Notes: a model not told the origin generated them from the letters alone. DNA of 64,000 bases from Turnera subulata (GCA_028386065.3 JAKUCV010000910.1:1-64000); one strand, 5' to 3'. Counted from the stretch's first letter, positions 45,967 to 58,475 are shown. Translations and numbers: made by a program.

Positions 45967-48269
45967 TCATTTGTCTTCACTGAGTTTGGATAATAAGAAG
46001 AGGCAACCAGAGCAAAGGAGGACAGAAGCTGAGAAACACAGCAAATCCAGGGGAGATAGTATAACTGCAGTCTTACTCTTCTCAAAGAAACCAATCAAGA
46101 GAAGCATTACTATCACATGACCAAGCTTGGTTTTCAATTCATTGACAGTTTTAATTTCTAACCATCTGGGCCTTTCCTGCAAACCAAAATAAAGGGGATT
46201 AGATTTAAAGAAAACACTATCGCTAAAGTAACCTGTTTGATACATTATATAGCTCAGGTGAAAGATCATATATGTTCTTGTCCATTAGATTCAGGTAAAT
46301 ATAACTCAGAATTTTCAGAGGCGATCACTGTAACATGAATGCATATTACCCAGATTTTTTTTTTTTTTTGATACAACGATCTACCCAAACCCCACTAAAC
46401 CCATCCTAAATCCCACTACACAACTCGCTGTCCACGGTTTGAACCCGGGACCTCAACCCACCAAGCCTTAAGGCTAGGGGAAATGCCATCACAACCAAGT
46501 GGTTGTTGGCATATTACCCAGATTGCAGACCACAATGTAAGGCTAAGTTAGCACAGGCTACAGTATCAAAAGGGTAGAGCTAAGCTCCATGAATCCTCAT
46601 TTTATACATCCAATTTTCCAGTATTTGCAACAAATGCCAGGCATAGAGAAAATCATGCGTACCTTTAAGGTGAACAAGCCGAAAAAGTTTGATCCCTGAG
46701 GTACCATTTTCCCTGAGCTCAACTTGGCAATGTCAAGATTACTAACAAATAGCTCATAGAGACCCATTCCAAAAACAAGCATCACCGTTCCTAAAAGATA
46801 GACATCTGAAAATGCAAGTAAATGATTGTGAATTCAGTAGGAGCTTCACATTAAACCGTTATGAAGAGTAAACCATAGTCTGATTTACAACACGCACTCG
46901 CAAATAGGTTGATGATTTCCTAATCAAGCCACTCATGCCTATATGAGCCAACTCCTTCACTTTTGAAGTGTTTAGAGGAAGATCATTTCAAGTGTCACTT
47001 CTTATGCGGCACAGATGAATTTGCTAATCCATGATCAAAGCGTATATATCACACAGAGGCAAATGTACAACAATCAATGGTGCTTCCCACAAACCAATAA
47101 AAGCATATGTGACCTTATTTGATGTGTGTTTCTCACATGATCAATAACACCAGCAAAAGAATCAAATACTCATGACTCACCTATTGCCTCAACCAGCAAC
47201 AAAATTACCTTGCCACGATTGACAAAGTATTCCCCGTAAGATGATACAACATAAGTGCAACCCTGCATATCAAAGGAAATGAACGTATTGAACCATAATA
47301 AATCCATCTAATTCCTGATTCTCGAACTTGAGCAGCTGCAGTAAATTATATGGCCAACTCCGAGGAAGAAAGAAAATGTAAGTACTGAACTAGTGAAGAC
47401 TCAACCAATTACTGGTTTCACCGATTCTCGAACTTTAGCAGTTAGTATAGACAATATTGCTCAGTGATATCTCCAACACCTCAAATCAAACTAAAGCTAT
47501 AACTTAAGCTTCAAGGGTCAGCTCAATTGCAAATAAAGATTGTTACTTGGGTCCATTTGGCATCAAATGGTAAACAGTCTATAGTTTTGGCAACGTCGAA
47601 CAAGAGGGCTACAAATGAACTCGAGGTTAAAAAGAAGGTTTTCATTACCTTGACGAAACAGAGAAACGATCCCACCAAGGACCCCAGAACCCCAAGAATT
47701 GCCAAGAAACGACATCGATAAATAAACTGCAACCCAATTAACAGACGGAATTACAGAAGGCAACTAATAACAAAAGAATCAGAGGTCTAAATTAATATTA
47801 TGAGAAAGGAAGCACCACGATCATCGTACTAAAACTGAGATTATATAACATTTAGCTAGTGCACGAAGTCTTAAAACTTTTGAACCACAAAAGGACACGT
47901 AAGCAAACAAGTCTATCTGTTCATCCAGAAAAGAATGTGCACCTTCTCTATCTGGCCCTCGAAAGCTTCCAACTTCAACGCCTTAGAAGCAACCACAGAG
48001 GAAGAAGAAGGAGAAGGAGAAGGAGAAGAAGAAGAAGAAGAAGAAGAAGAAGAAGGAGAAGGTTTCCTTGGTTCAGTTCTCGAAGAAGCAGAGTGCACAT
48101 GAGTGGCAGTTTCAGCTCTTGATGATGACGAACATTGGGTCACGGTCAGGGGAGGGAAGCTCGACCCACACAACCTCTTGAAGCTTCTTGAACCAAGGTG
48201 GTCGGTTCTGGTAGAGAGTGGAGAAGGTTTGATCGGTCGGGTCGTGATCAACTGGCGAGAAGGGTTCAT
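45967..48269 (-). CDS. UPF0114 (YqhA-like) membrane protein, probably plastid-targeted
   Basis: Five exons on the minus strand: 48269-47943, 47726-47649, 47262-47181, 46805-46663 and 46176-45967, 279 residues. Exon 1 (MNPSRQLITTRPIKPSPLSTRTDHLGSRSFKRL...) is Ser/Arg-rich and poor in acidic residues, like a chloroplast transit peptide, and holds a poly-Ser run encoded by the GAA/GGA microsatellite near 48000-48062. The core FLAILGVLGSLVGSFLCFVK, VILLLVEAIDVYLLGTVMLVFGMGLYELFVSNLDIAK and ERPRWLEIKTVNELKTKLGHVIVMLLLIGFFEKSKTA is the UPF0114 family, with three to four membrane spans. Function is unknown in bacteria and plants. Reading phase is continuous at all four junctions. A SINE lies in the last intron. 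Confidence 0.88.
46357..46508 (-). mobile_element. tRNA-derived SINE in the UPF0114 intron
   Basis: The 16-bp target duplication GCATATTACCCAGATT lies at 46341-46356 and 46509-46524. On the minus strand the 152-bp body begins CAACAACCACTTGGTTGTGATGGC, has a box B-like GGTTCAAACC, and ends GTTGTATC plus an A-tail. Together these are a Pol III promoter and a tail, typical of a plant SINE. The TSD is perfect, so the insertion looks fairly young. Confidence 0.88.
47999..48062. repeat. GAA/GGA trinucleotide microsatellite inside coding sequence
   Basis: GAAGAAGAAGGAGAAGGAG-type repeats about 60 bp long; on the minus strand they encode a Ser/Pro run in the presumed transit peptide of the UPF0114 protein. 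Confidence 0.85.
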
Positions 48270-48820
48270 GGTGTGGATCGAAATGGGAAGGTTTTGGCAT
48301 CAAGGATCGATGCAGTTAAAATGGTGAGGTCGATGAGTTATAAGCGAGTCAAGGAAGAAATGATTGGAGGCGGGATGGTGCATGAACTGAGTTCCAAGTG
48401 GATTATGGAGTTTGAAGCACCCACGGAATTGGAGCCACATAAATACGCTTTTGGGCAGATACACCTCCCTGTTCTCTTCTTCTCCTTTGTCATGTTCTTA
48501 GTAAAAGTTTTCACTGATTTTATTTTTTATTTTCATTACGTCTTATTATTAGGGCATTGACGAACGAAATTGGTTGATGAGCATAAATAAAAGTGACAAA
48601 TGTATTCTTGTGGTAAAAGAAAGGGACAACAGTTGAATTAAACTGTGGAATGTTGAGGGAAACATTGTGACGTGTTATTCAATTATCCATGACTTGACAC
48701 ATCTTCTCCATGATTAGTAGAGTGCATACTTGTTTTTTGTCGAAAGAGCCAATCCTTGTTAACATTAGTCATTAACCATGGTTCAGTATATATGTAAGGC
48801 AACAATTATGACAGATGGCT

Positions 48821-48880
48821 AAAGTAATCTCTTTTTTTTCTCATCCCTATTCAAAAAAAAAGTAACCTCTCTTTTTTTTT
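48821..48880 (+). repeat. Possible micro-retroposon with imperfect TSD
   Basis: AAAGTAATCTC plus T-run and AAAGTAACCTCTC plus T-run flank CTCATCCCTATTC plus A's. The long T-runs make the limits vague. Confidence 0.4.
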
Positions 48881-49329
48881 CCTTTTTTTAGAAGGAGACA
48901 ATAATAATATGATTAGTCATTAACCATGATTTAAGAATTTGGTTGTAGCTCTATTGTCATGGCAGGAATCGAAATATCTGCTAGATCGGAATCACTAATT
49001 ATGTCAACTAAACAAATTTTCGGAATTCCCAAAGTGATACATTCTCGAAGAGCCCTATATTCTTTCTGCTGATTAATGATTATTACAATTTGGGATAGTC
49101 CCGTGAATATAAAACTTTATTATTTGCGGGTAAATTTGTGATGGATTGCATCAGAGACACATGTCGGGGAGATGCCCCGCAAAAAAGAAATATGCAGCTG
49201 TTGATGTGTGTTAGACGGAAGAGACACAATCACAATGATAGCTAAAAAATCTTTAACTGCCTGAACTAGCCAGCTACACAACATTAGATATACTAATCCT
49301 ACCCAAGAAAACGTCTTCGAAAAGGTTTA

Positions 49330-49386
49330 AGATGTCATTTTATTTACAGTCTCATAAAAAAAAAAAAAAAGATGTCAATTTACAGT
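49330..49386 (+). repeat. Possible micro-retroposon with imperfect TSD
   Basis: GATGTCATTTTATTTACAGT and GATGTCAATTTACAGT (a 4-bp indel) flank CTCAT plus a run of about 15 A. Confidence 0.45.
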
Positions 49387-50432
49387 GGAATCTACCCCAC
49401 CAAAAGCAGGGCCCACCGTTTCTGGTTGTTAGTGGGCTGTTTCAGGAAAAATATCTTCTTCACAGTAAAGCAACCAAAATTAGCCCAAAAAGTTTTTAAC
49501 CAAAAAAAGAGGGCGCTAAAAGTTAAATGTTTGGAAGGTGGACATGTTGGGCCCAGGAGATATTTGGGCCGCATTAAGACTCGTCCATTTAATGTCTCTC
49601 TAATGCTTCCTCGTATGTGTACAGTACACACATACATATATAGCTGATCCGAAAACGGAATGTTTGATCACGACTTGGTTTGTTTCCGTGATTGTACAAA
49701 CCCAAAATATATCATATGGTAAGAAGAGAAATATACATATGGTGGGTTAACACTTTATTATTTGGAAAGAATTTTTAATGGAGGGATTGGAGAATTTTTT
49801 TTTTTCTTCGTTTCCTCCATTTTCCTTAAAATATCTTCCCGGTTGAAAATAGAGTGGAGAAAAATTTTATAAATGAGTCATGAATTTAAAACTATAATTC
49901 ATGAATCTAAGATATCCATGATCATGATGATATATTTGTAAATATTGTCCACCATTCATTCTCTTTGCTTAAAATGAATTTATCCAGATTAGATAAATTA
50001 AATTTTTTCATTCCTCACACTTCATCTTTCTTGGCCGTTCCTTTCCATCCACTATCTTCTCATCTACTCTCCTCTCTTTATTAAGAAAGGCTTGATAACA
50101 ATATTAAGATTCTTATGAGTGGCAATAAGATTATTTTTCATTGTATTAAGGTGAAATTCTAAACTTATAGTAAAGGTTAACTTAAATGATTGAGGTTCTA
50201 TAAGGACTCCATTAAATTGAGAGTTCCAGCTCCACCAACCGCTTAATACTTAACTATCCTAATCCTAACCCTATTTTCTAGAGTTCTTGAAAGCCCACAA
50301 AATTTTTTTTGAAAAAAAAAAACAAAAACACTCCAAGTTATCATGAAATATGATCTTCCAAATTGTGCAAATTAGCCGAATGAGAAAAAGAAAAATAAAC
50401 AGGTCATGGATTTCAGTACTTCAGAATTGAGC

Positions 50433-50945
50433 CTACAGCCGCAAGTGCAGATCAATATCTTCTCCAGTCTCATTAATTCCGGCCAATAAATGGGCCGTTT
50501 TTGGGCCCATAACAACTTGACCCGGATCTCTTAGACTCGCCACCGCGGGCTGCAGAAATGCACGCTGAAGCCCAGTTATTGCACCACCAGCAGCTGCTGC
50601 ATTGATACTCCCTGACCCGGATCGAGCTGCATGCGGGCTGATGAACCGGGCAGCCGCCATTTGCCGTTGATGGTGGTGGTAATGACCGCTGGAAAGCTGG
50701 GCCAGCTTTGCACGTTGGCGTTCTCTTCTGTGTGCATTTTGATGGCCTCCCAATGCTTGAGAATTGGCAAACTTCCGTCCACAGTATTGGCATTCAAATC
50801 TCTTGTTAATATGTTCAATCCATGGCCCTTCCACTTTGTGACTCCCCGTCACTGGAAAACCAAATAACTTCAAAGATGGCGAAGATGGGCTTGCTTCGTG
50901 ATCAGCTGGGTGATCATCAACGTGAGTGTTTTTTGATGGATTCAT
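50433..50945 (-). CDS. Single C2H2 zinc-finger protein with EAR motif (GIS/ZFP5/6/8 type)
   Basis: Intronless minus-strand ORF of 170 residues. The finger [27 protein letters not shown] (about 50-75) has the plant QALGGH signature. Upstream, [12 protein letters not shown] matches the short N-terminal motif of the GIS, GIS2, ZFP5, ZFP6 and ZFP8 group. The C-terminus EDIDLHLRL is a DLxLxL-type EAR repression motif. Group members act in gibberellin and cytokinin control of trichome and root-hair initiation. The Ala/Gly-rich stretch [22 protein letters not shown] is a typical linker. The exact orthologue is not determined. About 2 kb of AT-rich DNA with no gene lies on its promoter side. Confidence 0.9.
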   Translation of the reverse strand: MNPSKNTHVDDHPADHEASPSSPSLKLFGFPVTGSHKVEGPWIEHINKRFECQYCGRKFANSQALGGHQNAHRRERQRAKLAQLSSGHYHHHQRQMAAARFISPHAARSGSGSINAAAAGGAITGLQRAFLQPAVASLRDPGQVVMGPKTAHLLAGINETGEDIDLHLRL

Positions 50946-53900
50946 CGTATTGCTTTGCTGCTAGCTAGAGAGGATTTGCATGCAATATTATGATATGCTT
51001 AGTTATTTTTTTGCAAAGAAAGAAAGGAAGATATATATATGTCATGGGATAACTTGGATGTGTAAGGATCATCAATGTGGTTGTGGTTTATATACAGAGA
51101 GGTCTTATGCTGACGCAAATGCCTCATGCTCTCTCTCTTTTGTTCTATTGTGTGTTATCCAAAATGCATAAGCATATATTGTCAATTCATATGGAATAAT
51201 TATAGCAAGAGTCGTCGTCCTCAACAAACAGGGATTCCTATAAGACCATGACGACGATCCCATTTGCTGTCTTCTCGATCACTAGCTAGCCTTCACCAGT
51301 TGAGTTCATTATAGTGAGCTAATTAACCTTATCCAAAGCTACAGATCAGATGGCGAAGGACAAAAAACATGAGTCTGTCGCCACAAACAAAGAAAGCAAA
51401 CAGTCAGTTTTTTTTTTTTTTCTTAAAAAGGAGCTGTGTTGCTATCTACTGTTTTTGTCATTGTATCTTTGCTCGATGGGTCAGGTCATGCAATGTTACC
51501 AAACCCTATAACTACATCATATGCTTCTTTTTATAAAGTTGCTAATTTTTGGTCAAAAGTTTTATCGATGCATAACCCGGTAGTGTAATTATACGTATAG
51601 TATACGCTTAAGTTCTTAATCAGGTTATACAAATATAATAATTCTCCTAAGTCCTACTGTTCATTAATCTATGTCTTCCGAATATATATGTAAAACACCA
51701 GTGACTTGCCTCTCAAAATAGCTGGAAACCCTTCTCTCTATTTTATCACCAGTTTGCATCCCCTAAAATTTACTCTGGTCATGGACTACTCAATTTCAAT
51801 TGGAATAATTAAAATGTTCTGGATTACTCCAAAATAATTCCGCAGATGTAACAGCAATGTTTGTATAAACAAATTAATACATATATAAGTTCAAAAAAAA
51901 ATTATATTACCTATATATTCTTGCATGGCACTTTATTTGGAATAAACCACATTAGCTCAAAAAAAACTTCACCCTGACATCACATTGCGGTGTTTCAATA
52001 TATTTTATACGCTTTCACCATTAATGAGGCATTCAATATACATCTATATATTCTCAAGACATTGAAATTATATAATTCAATCAATCCAAAAGCTAGTGAG
52101 TACAAAGTAAAGTTCAACTTCTGGCGATCGACAATTATACTGATTAATTAGGGCCTCAATGCGTTTGTCGGCCACTAAAAATTGCAATATATCCTTACTG
52201 TTGCATATCTCGTACAAGAGGCCGCTGACTGTGTTCCCCGCAAATGGAGCATAGTTGACTAAATATTCTTCAGTAGTACGTAGTGATGTATGAGCTTCAA
52301 CGATGGACCACTAAATGTGTTGTAGGAAAATATCTAAAAGGTAGTGGGTGTTGATCTCATATTCTAGCTTTAACTCGCTTATCAAAATTAGATTTGTTCA
52401 AAAAAGAAACTTATTTATAGAAAATTATTGAGAAAAATCTGTTATTCCATGATCCATCTCAAACTATTTGTGAATCACGCGAGATAAAACAAAAATGTCG
52501 GCTCCTGTTGAGAAAAGGTTTCCATATTCAACCTGATTAAGATTGTTTTATTGGTGAAGAAAGGAGCGGACATGCGTGCGGCTAATCTAGTGCGTACGTA
52601 GGTCTCAAACACAAACTGAGTAGCATTTGGTCTGATAAAGAATTAATTTACTCCTAGTAAGTATGCACGAATTAAGTGGATGATAAGGTTGAAATTGAGT
52701 CTCTACGTACTAATATCATTAAGTTTTATTGGGATCAATACCATTACTGGAGGGTAGCTTAAACATATCTTAAACACTTCCAGTTTTAGTCTGGTAGACC
52801 AAATCTTAGGTCAGGAAGCTCGGATATTCCGGGTGGTCATATATGTACGTACCATGAAGTGTTTTCTTTCCAGAAAAGAACAAAAGATTCAACAGAGATC
52901 GCGAGTCTTTAAGCAAATATGTATCCCCTCCTGCATTGGGTCTCGAAATAAGGCGAAAAAGCATCGTTAGCAAAAGGTGATCATGAGATTGAAAGAAAAG
53001 AATTGAAATGGTGCCACAGTTAAAGACTCTTCTGTGGTTTGAAAAGGAAGCATATGTCAGCTGGTAATTATAATGATAATGATCTGCACACTTTCATGGA
53101 CGAAGCTACACCATTCAATTTGAGGGTCGTGTTAGATCATGCACGTACGGCCCCTTGACCTCGACTCTCGATTGCCTCTTAAGGGCGGAGTTAGCAATTG
53201 TAGGGGGCCAAATTTGATATAAGAATCTTGGGTTGGGGGGGGGGGGCGCAAGAGTAAGCAAAATAGAACAAAAAATGCAGAAAAGTAAGTGTCAAACCTT
53301 CAACCACCTAAATCTGTCCTCGGCAAAAAGAAAACCACCTAAATTTGTCCCTATAGTGTATGATTTTTTTTTGGTTTATAAAGAGAGAATGGAACTCGAC
53401 ACGAGAACTTCAATCTTGTATATATACAACCGCAGTATCACTTGAATTCGAGACCTAATTATAGGCCATTCACAGAGTACATGAATAATTGGATCAGTCC
53501 AACGGAAAACGGTCATTATTCATTAGTGGTAACAATATGTAATAATTCTAACATTAGTATGATTTCCCAAAAGGAATCCTGAAATTAGTCATTCTATATA
53601 TAACCAAACAACACGAGTCAAACTTGTTAAAATTGGAATATTTTTCAGGTTCTTTTCACTTAAATAGGTCATTGGCATGGCATCATACTTCCTACTTTTG
53701 TCAACTAAATTAACATTTTTTTCTTCTTTTTTTCCTTTGTGGAAAAACAAAAAAAGAAAAAGGTAATGGATTGCAGTATCTTCTCAATTACGTGACAAGA
53801 TTATTTTTTATCACAAATTTCTTTTCCACTGTATATGTGGCTGTTAAACACATTCATAATCATCCAAATAACTTTTTTTTTTAAAAAGAAAAAATAACAA

Positions 53901-54430
53901 TAAGCAGGCGTCTAGAAAATTCATCAAAACCAAAAACTAGACCCGTTTCAAATAAGCTTGGCCCAAAAATTTTCCAAGATACGGCCCGTTTCCCCAAGCA
54001 AAATGAGCACAAATCCCCAAAATAGTGAAATACTAACAACTCATGGACCAATGACCCATGGTCCGTTCCGTCTAACTCACGCCATCCATGTTAAGACAAA
54101 AAAAAAACACACCAAATTCCAATTCACGCGCCCCCACATTAAATTAAAGGGCCCGTGAAAAGCCTGGCCCACTGCACTAAAAACAATCTTATCCAACGGC
54201 CCAAAACTAGCGTATCACGCATTCCCAGAGCGCACGATAGCTCTTCCCCGCTGTGAATAGTTATCGTTCTCCAGAGGATGCGCTCTGTTCCCCCCTCTCA
54301 CAACAATCCCCGCGAGTTTCATGTTTCCCGTCTTTTTTAAAAAAAAAATAAAAAAAAGTCCGTTATCGACCCTTACAAAACCCATAGTCTCCTCAGATCA
54401 AATCCAGCTTCTGTTCTTACTCCATACGCG
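50946..54430. other. Long gene-free region
   Basis: About 3.5 kb upstream of the zinc-finger gene. A G-run is at 53236-53247 and a micro-insertion at 53302-53350. The short ORFs have no recognisable domains. Confidence 0.5.
53302..53350 (+). repeat. Micro-retroposon, 13-bp insert with 18-bp TSD
   Basis: AACCACCTAAATCTGTCC (53302-53319) recurs as AACCACCTAAATTTGTCC (53333-53350), around TCGGCAAAAAGAA. Confidence 0.6.
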
Positions 54431-54975
54431 TTTGGTAAACTTCAATGGATTGAATACTGGGGGTCACAGAGTGATTTGGGATCCTAGTCAAGAGCATGCC
54501 AACTGTAGTTGCCGTCTCTATGAGTTTTCTGGCATCCTTTGTAGACATGCTCTTCGTGTCATGTCCATTAATAACTGATTTCAAATCCCTGACCAATATC
54601 TACCCACCCGATGGCATGTTGTTTGTCCGTCATCTACAAGACATTTTTTTCTGAAAGAATTCAGTTACTTACTTGAATCCATGGCCTTGACACTTGTGAC
54701 AGAATCAATCGAAACAGAGGAACGCATTGATGTTGCTTGTGACCAAATTTCTTTTGGTATCCCTAAGCACACACATGGTGATAGTGCCTACAGTTGCCCA
54801 TCTGGCTTGATTATACAAGAGAAGGAAGATGTTGATGGAATAACTCAAGAGTATTAGAGTTGGAAATCCTAATTACTCGACCAGTCTTGGAAAGCTAAAA
54901 GAGAGAAGGCCCAAAGATGAAGTTGACGTAGCTAAAAAGAAAAAGGTAGGCATTTTTCTGGTCCTTGCCGTGGGC
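54430..54975 (+). pseudogene. FAR1-related (FRS) C-terminal relic
   Basis: The frame VNFNGLNTGGHRVIWDPSQEHANCSCRLYEFSGILCRHALRVMSIN is the SWIM zinc finger (CxCx10CxH) of FAR1/FHY3-related proteins, which derive from MULE transposases. An in-frame TGA (54576-54578) interrupts it; the same frame then continues FQIPDQYLPTRW, the segment that normally follows the SWIM finger, to TAG at 54855-54857. In another frame, VGNPNYSTSLGKLKERRPKDEVDVAKKKK (about 54859-54945) looks like further FRS C-terminal sequence. The N-terminal FAR1 DNA-binding and transposase domains are absent. It is a 5'-truncated, stop-bearing relic, unless the stop is a sequence error. Confidence 0.75.
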
Positions 54976-55453
54976 AATTTGATCTTGATGATGCAGATTG
55001 TCCAATAACGGAAAGTGATCATTTGAGTGGATATTTATAGTGGTATATTGAAGATAGTCGTTGGGGGTAGAGAAAAATGAATGCAACACATCTTTTCATG
55101 CCTGTTTCTTCTTTTACTGGATTTGTCTACTTAAAATTATTCGTGATTCAAAATTCTGTCACTGCCTTGATATATAATTGCCGATTGGCACGTATCTAAT
55201 AAGGTTTTAGCCTGATTTTCAACATAAAAGGGAGCCCCTTTGCTTCAGGGCATGACCAGTTAGCTCTGGAGGTGCTGGACGGGAATGATGAGTATATCAT
55301 TCTTATGAATGTTGCTTGCTCTGATGTTTTAACATTTTCTCCTTTCTTTACTTTACACCTGCTTTATCTATATATGCCTATTTAATATCGTACATTCCAG
55401 AAATTTTTACAAAGTTACAAAACAAACTATTGTTGCAAGGTCTACCTGTACCT

Positions 55454-55705
55454 TTAGTCGACAGATTCATCAGCCAAAGAAACCTTGCTTAACCTGCTTG
55501 GCAACGACCTTGCTTCATGGTTTACCATTTTCCTGCTCTTACCACGGCGCTTTCGCGACCCAAGAAGTGCTCTTTGGGCCAGTACCTTGTCATAATTAGG
55601 ATTGCCTGTGACTATTGTGTTCGGTTTTCTTTCTTTCTGATGAGTAGCTTGTTCGCTGCTGCTGCATCCATCCAAGTCCCCAACATTGCCATTTTCAGGG
55701 GCCAT
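55454..55705 (-). CDS. Hypothetical small basic protein
   Basis: Minus-strand frame MAPENGNVGDLDGCSSSEQATHQKERKPNTIVTGNPNYDKVLAQRALLGSRKRRGKSRKMVNHEARSLPSRLSKVSLADESVD, 83 codons, with a basic centre (GSRKRRGKSRK) that could be a nuclear localisation signal. A TTTCAG acceptor lies about 18 nt before the ATG, so it may be the last exon of a longer gene. I do not recognise the family. GNPNY also appears in the FRS relic 0.6 kb away on the other strand. Composition looks more coding-like than its surroundings, but support is weak. Confidence 0.35.
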   Translation of the reverse strand: MAPENGNVGDLDGCSSSEQATHQKERKPNTIVTGNPNYDKVLAQRALLGSRKRRGKSRKMVNHEARSLPSRLSKVSLADESVD

Positions 55706-57300
55706 ATCTTCCAGAATGAAGAACTGAAACACTACCGGATGAACGATGAGATCGAAAAGGTTTCCAAGATAGGTGCAGAAAGGTAATCGTGAATGTTTGA
55801 GTTTTATACACAGATTGACCTTTAAAAAGCAAGGGAAGCTACTGGGGGAATATGTTGGAAACAAGTGGGTTGAGAGGGAGAAGCCTTTTTGTGGGTGCAA
55901 TAAAGATAAAAGAATCATCTTATAAAAATTCTTACTCATGGAATAAGTTTCCTGTATCTTGTTTATTAAGTAACCCAGGATGCACCAAAGAAATTATCTA
56001 TCTGCTGTTTTCTAGTTCAATATGGTTCTTAATTAGAAAGATTGGCACCCGCTCTTCAGATGCTGCTTTTTCATGAGCTTGTATGGGAAGGAATATTTAT
56101 CAAGAGCTACTCAAATTTCTGCCGTTAGTTATACAGCAAAGAAAATAACATAAAGGAAACATATTGACATGAAATGACAAGTCGGATGTGATTAGAACCA
56201 TTTCTTTGGTTTTGTGCTCAGAAATTTGGTCAACCCAAGAGGCCTGATTCCACCTAGCATAACATCCCCAAGCGCACAAGGAGGATGAAAATTTAACAGT
56301 AGGTAGGTTTCAGGGTTCCTGCTTTTACCCTGTTTCCTGATTTGCCTTCAGAAGTAGATCTTTTCTACAACTTTTCAGTGTCTAAATCGGTAGCCATGCC
56401 TCCCAATCTCAAGAGTTGACAATTCAACAAATATTGAAACATGAAAAGTGTTGCCACACAATACGAATAATGACATCAAAAGTGTTACTACCAATTTGCA
56501 GGAATAATAGCCGTCCATTGTTTATCATTTCTCCAATAATTATTGTTGGAAAGCACAGCCGTCCATTTCTTTAGTTCATACTTCATATCAGCACCTAAAC
56601 ATGGCCAAACCTGATCAGCTTTCACTAGATCGGAGATTGATGCCACCTTATCTTCATCTTCACCCTAAACAGTGTTTCTAAAACTGCTCAATCTTTGTGG
56701 GCCACCATATTATACATTAGAATGGTAAGCACCTGATTCCTTGAGGTAGCATTAATGGCTTAAATAGGAGTCAAAAAGCTCATTTCTTTATAAAAATTTT
56801 AAAATCAATACCTACGGTTTGTTACACATGATAAAGTACCAATCACTGGATTAATCTAAACACCGACAAGGCATGCCCTGATGTTGGATTGCTTCGGGTG
56901 TGTACTTGTACTCACCCAAATTGCAGTTGCAGCCAGAGAATAAGAAAAAATAATAAAAAAAAGAAAATCGAATGCCCTTTGAGGCAAGGAAGACACGAGA
57001 ATGGAAGATGAGTACACGTGTCATTCACTGAGACCTTTCTTTTATCGTTATATTGATTGGGCAGAATAGCTTAAAAAGCAAAAAATATTTAGAACCAACA
57101 GTTCTTGTGTGAATACTTGAGAATAAAGCCCAGAACCTGAGAATCTTTGGCCTTTAAGCAACCTTTGTGTCAAGCAATTCTGCAAGTGTTTTTCTTTTTT
57201 TATCCATAAGATTTTTAAACATGTATAAGCTGTGTTATCTTCTTCTTCTTTCACTTCTTGTGCCTGCATGAATTGTAAATTCTCTGGAGGGGAGTAAGCC
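55706..57300. other. Intergenic, no gene recognised
   Basis: About 1.6 kb, AT-rich, with no coding signal; the last 250 bp are the promoter and leader of the DUF1218 gene. Confidence 0.5.
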
Positions 57301-58475
57301 ATGCCAAAAACAAGAGCAGTCACGCATGCTGATCTTGCACCTAGCCAGAGAAGCACTGATTTAGGCAGTAAAACAGCTGCCTTTCTCATAGTCTTGACCA
57401 TCCTCTGTGGCCTATCTTGCTTTGTCCTTTGTCTCATAGCTGAAGCCACTCGTTCTCAGGTAAAATCTTCTCTTAAATTTACTTTCTTTGTTTTTGTCTT
57501 AGCACTTTAAGCTCCCTGAAGAAAAAAAATACTTCCAAACTTAACTGTGATGTCCCCTGATGGGTATGGTTCTTTGTAGGTGATATGGGTTGGTACTGAA
57601 GGTAAAGGAAATGATGCAAGTGACCAATGTGTTTACAGTGGCAGTGGGAAAACCCCATTGTTATGTGCTGCTATTGCATTTACTGGACTTGCTGTTGCCA
57701 TGGTTGTGGAACATATGTACATGTTGATTGCAATCAGCAAAGCACCTCCTGCAGTTCTGGTTAGTTGGGACCCAAATTCTGCCCCTGCCAATTCTATTAC
57801 ATGGCAGGCAGGGTTTTTCTTTGTCACAACTTGGTATGAACAACTATTTACTCCTTTTTTTTTATAAACTTTGGCTCTGCCATATAGAATGTCTCATTCT
57901 ATCTGAATAAGTCTTTTCCAACTATGTTACAAACGGAAATTTTATGATTTCTTTAACTAGGTAGCATAATTTTGATGTTCTTGATGGAATGTGGAAGAGA
58001 CAGTTGATAATCATAAATAGCAAATTCCATATCTACAGAAAAGGATTACCAACATTAACCAACATCTATGAATCATTGCAGGGTATGCTTTGCAGTGGGG
58101 GAGATTTTATTATTAATTGCACTGAGTGTGGAATCCGGACATTTGAGGGACTGGACTAGACCAAGACCAACTTGCCTCATCATCAAAGAAGGCCTCTTCT
58201 CTGCAGCTGGAATCCTTTCATTGATCACAGTATTCCTTGCAGCTGGGTTATACTTGACTGCATTACGTGCACAAAGAATATCCCAAGAGCACGAAAACAC
58301 CAGGCGAGAAGTACTTGAGGCCTCTGCTTTCCATACTTCCCCTCCAAGATCACCCCAACATCGCATCACTGCCACTCCCAGGGAAAATCCTGTGCTCAGA
58401 CAAAATCAGATTGACCAGCAACCATCTTTTGCATTTCCACCATTAGTTTTTAGCAAGCAACTAAATTTGGTGTAA
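57301..58475 (+). CDS. DUF1218 four-span membrane protein
   Basis: Three exons: 57301-57459, 57580-57833 and 58082-58475, 268 residues, with frames joining at phases 0 and 2. Four hydrophobic spans are visible: TAAFLIVLTILCGLSCFVLCLIAEA, LLCAAIAFTGLAVAMVVEHMYMLIAI, VCFAVGEILLLIALSVES and AAGILSLITVFLAAGLYLTAL. The conserved cysteine region between spans 1 and 2 (SDQCVYSGSGKTPLLCA) and WQAGFFFVTTWVCFAVGEILL fit the plant DUF1218 family, which includes MWL proteins linked to lignin in secondary walls. The cytosolic tail is Pro/Arg-rich (SPPRSPQHRITATPREN) and without known motifs. Confidence 0.9.

Larger units (their letters stand above)
48270..50432. other. Intergenic, no gene recognised
   Basis: The first 300 bp are open on the + strand but only mirror the GC-richer promoter side of the UPF0114 gene. 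Two possible micro-insertions are present (48821-48880 and 49330-49386). No other signal. Confidence 0.5.

Noticed and set aside
48103..48560. Plus-strand ORFs over the start of the UPF0114 gene.
   Set aside because: They mirror exon 1 and its GC-rich promoter side; no domain and no splice support.
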